From DATJXG01 sp035500455 (lineage in GTDB: Bacteria; Acidobacteriota; Terriglobia; Terriglobales; Acidobacteriaceae), in the NCBI GenBank assembly GCA_035500455.1, contig DATJXG010000367.1:1-12292 (forward strand): a stretch of 12,292 nucleotides of DNA, written 5' to 3'. A program made the translations under genes and the position numbers. Below, piece after piece: positions 11,459-12,292 of the stretch. Numbering within the stretch: position 1 is the stretch's first letter; every line of letters begins with the position of its first letter. The notes under the pieces were generated by a model. That model saw nothing but the letters and a program-made list of their open reading frames with translations, ran no database searches and was not told the origin of the DNA.

Positions 11459-12205
11459 CTACTGGGCCATCAGCGAATCAAGATACTGCTTCATGATGGG
11501 CCAGGTAAAGATGCCGGACATGGGCGGGTAGCGCTGGCCCTTGTATGTGATGACGATGGTCGGAGTCGAGTTGACCGGGACCTGTTTGCCGAGGGCTACA
11601 TCCTGCTGAATGAAGGGATCGAGGTCGCAGCTGTGAGCGGTCTGCGCGGCAGCTGTGCTGCCGGAAGTTTGGGTGAGGCAGCCGGAAACGATTTTTTGCA
11701 CACGCTTGAAATCCGCCGGACCAAGGGCGGCGGAGATGTACTGTTCCATGCTTCCGTCTTTCGTCCATTTGTCCTGATTGTCGAAGAGAGCGGCGTCAAC
11801 GGTTTCAAATCTTCCAATGCGAGCGGCGGCGTTGGCCCAGCGAGCCGCGTCCATTGAATAGGGATGCATGGGCAGAGGAAAATCGCGGTGAACCAGGTAG
11901 ACCTTCCCGGAGGCGACATAGTCAGTGATCATGTAGCGCAGGGTGTTTTCGAAGAAGGCGCGGCAAGCGGGACACTGGTAGTCACTGAACACTTCCATGG
12001 TGATCGGGGCGGACTTTACGCCGAAGGTTTTCATGGGCGCTGGAAGCGCCTGAGCCGCGACGGGCTTGGAGTGCTGTTTGGAACTAACGGTCTTGGTCTG
12101 AGCGTGGTTACTGGTTTGAGCAAAGCCGGCGGGGACCAGTGCGAGAGCCAGCATCGCGCTTGCGCCGAGAAGGATGAAGCGGCGCGGAAGAGATCGGAGA
12201 TTCAA
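11459..12205 (-). CDS. Exported DsbA-like thioredoxin-fold protein
   Basis: The 248-aa product has a signal peptide (basic RSLPRRF, a hydrophobic core, AGFAQ; cleavage near residue 29-30) and a Ser/Lys/Ala-rich linker to about 60. A DsbA-like thioredoxin fold with an inserted helical domain follows. The active site is Cys78-Pro-Ala-Cys81 in VFSDYQCPACRAFF. The cis-proline loop is Thr214-Pro215 in VNSTPTIVI. Relatives make, isomerise or reduce disulfides of exported proteins. Two more cysteines, Cys176 and Cys193, in the helical part could form a second disulfide. The start is TTG (12203-12205), supported by GGGAGG 5 nt upstream and by the signal peptide; the next ATG falls inside the hydrophobic core. 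It is the first gene of an operon with the MauE-like gene, its likely membrane redox partner. Confidence 0.92.
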   Translation of the reverse strand: MNLRSLPRRFILLGASAMLALALVPAGFAQTSNHAQTKTVSSKQHSKPVAAQALPAPMKTFGVKSAPITMEVFSDYQCPACRAFFENTLRYMITDYVASGKVYLVHRDFPLPMHPYSMDAARWANAAARIGRFETVDAALFDNQDKWTKDGSMEQYISAALGPADFKRVQKIVSGCLTQTSGSTAAAQTAHSCDLDPFIQQDVALGKQVPVNSTPTIVITYKGQRYPPMSGIFTWPIMKQYLDSLMAQ

Positions 12206-12210
12206 CGGTA

Positions 12211-12216
12211 CCTCCC
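12211..12216 (-). promoter_or_regulatory. SD supporting the TTG start of the DsbA-like gene
   Basis: GGGAGG on the minus strand lies 5 nt upstream of the TTG codon and is the only good ribosome site near the signal peptide. Confidence 0.7.
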
Positions 12217-12250
12217 AAATAGTTAGATGCGATTGGACGAAAGAAACGCC

Positions 12251-12279
12251 ATTGTAGCGTGAATCGAAGGAGGTTTGAA
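12251..12279 (-). promoter_or_regulatory. Promoter of the DsbA-like/MauE operon
   Basis: TACAAT (12251-12256, five of six) is preceded at 17 nt by TTCAAA (12274-12279, four of six). Transcription would start near 12244 and give a leader of about 39 nt that includes the GGGAGG SD. Confidence 0.6.
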
Positions 12280-12292
12280 CGGCAGGTTGAAG

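Overview
This is about 12.3 kb of high-G+C bacterial chromosome. It is most likely from an Acidobacteriota (Terriglobia/Koribacter-like) genome. That placement is inferred from the wording of the RHS repeats at the left edge, the tyrosine/glycine-rich secreted protein of the type usually labelled 'carbohydrate-binding family V/XII', the many predicted secreted or membrane proteins, and intergenic spaces crowded with short hairpin repeats. No rRNA, tRNA, CRISPR array or intact transposase gene was seen.

Left part (1-2310). A 5'-truncated RHS fragment on the minus strand runs off the left edge. Next to it (about 489-1086) is an array of degenerate copies of a 44-bp two-hairpin element. Then comes a minus-strand gene for a duplicated DoxX-like membrane protein, with tandem 22-bp repeats just upstream of its start.

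Island (about 2283-4410). A compact minus-strand operon has visibly lower G+C than its surroundings (line 3541-3600 is 40%, line 5401-5460 is 67%). In order of transcription it encodes a 68-aa basic protein, a possible 35-aa ORF overlapping it by ATGA, a 208-aa unknown protein, a 160-aa single-pass membrane protein and a 207-aa Fic-domain protein. It starts with a candidate TTGACA promoter and a very strong Shine-Dalgarno (SD) sequence, and ends with a small candidate terminator. Nothing in the window says what it does. It is the best candidate here for an undescribed toxin- or defence-like system.

Centre (4583-7300, plus strand). An alpha-amino-acid ester hydrolase (CocE/NonD superfamily) has a complete catalytic triad and carboxylate cluster. 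A perfect 12-bp inverted repeat lies in its leader. It is followed by an isoprenylcysteine-methyltransferase-like membrane protein. Repeats and hairpins fill the spaces after both genes.

Right part (7404-12292, minus strand). In order of transcription: an exported DsbA-like thioredoxin (TTG start, strong SD, TTCAAA-N17-TACAAT promoter) in an apparent operon with a MauE/DoxX-type membrane protein; an FmdE-like zinc protein with a perfect TATAAT very close to its start; and an 845-aa exported protein with three beta-type repeats, a Tyr-rich section with an exact 26-residue period, and an N/Q/G-rich tail ending in RGG-like repeats. The DsbA-like/MauE pair probably handles thiol oxidation or reduction of exported proteins. 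The long opposite-strand ORFs across the hydrolase and the 845-aa gene are composition shadows.
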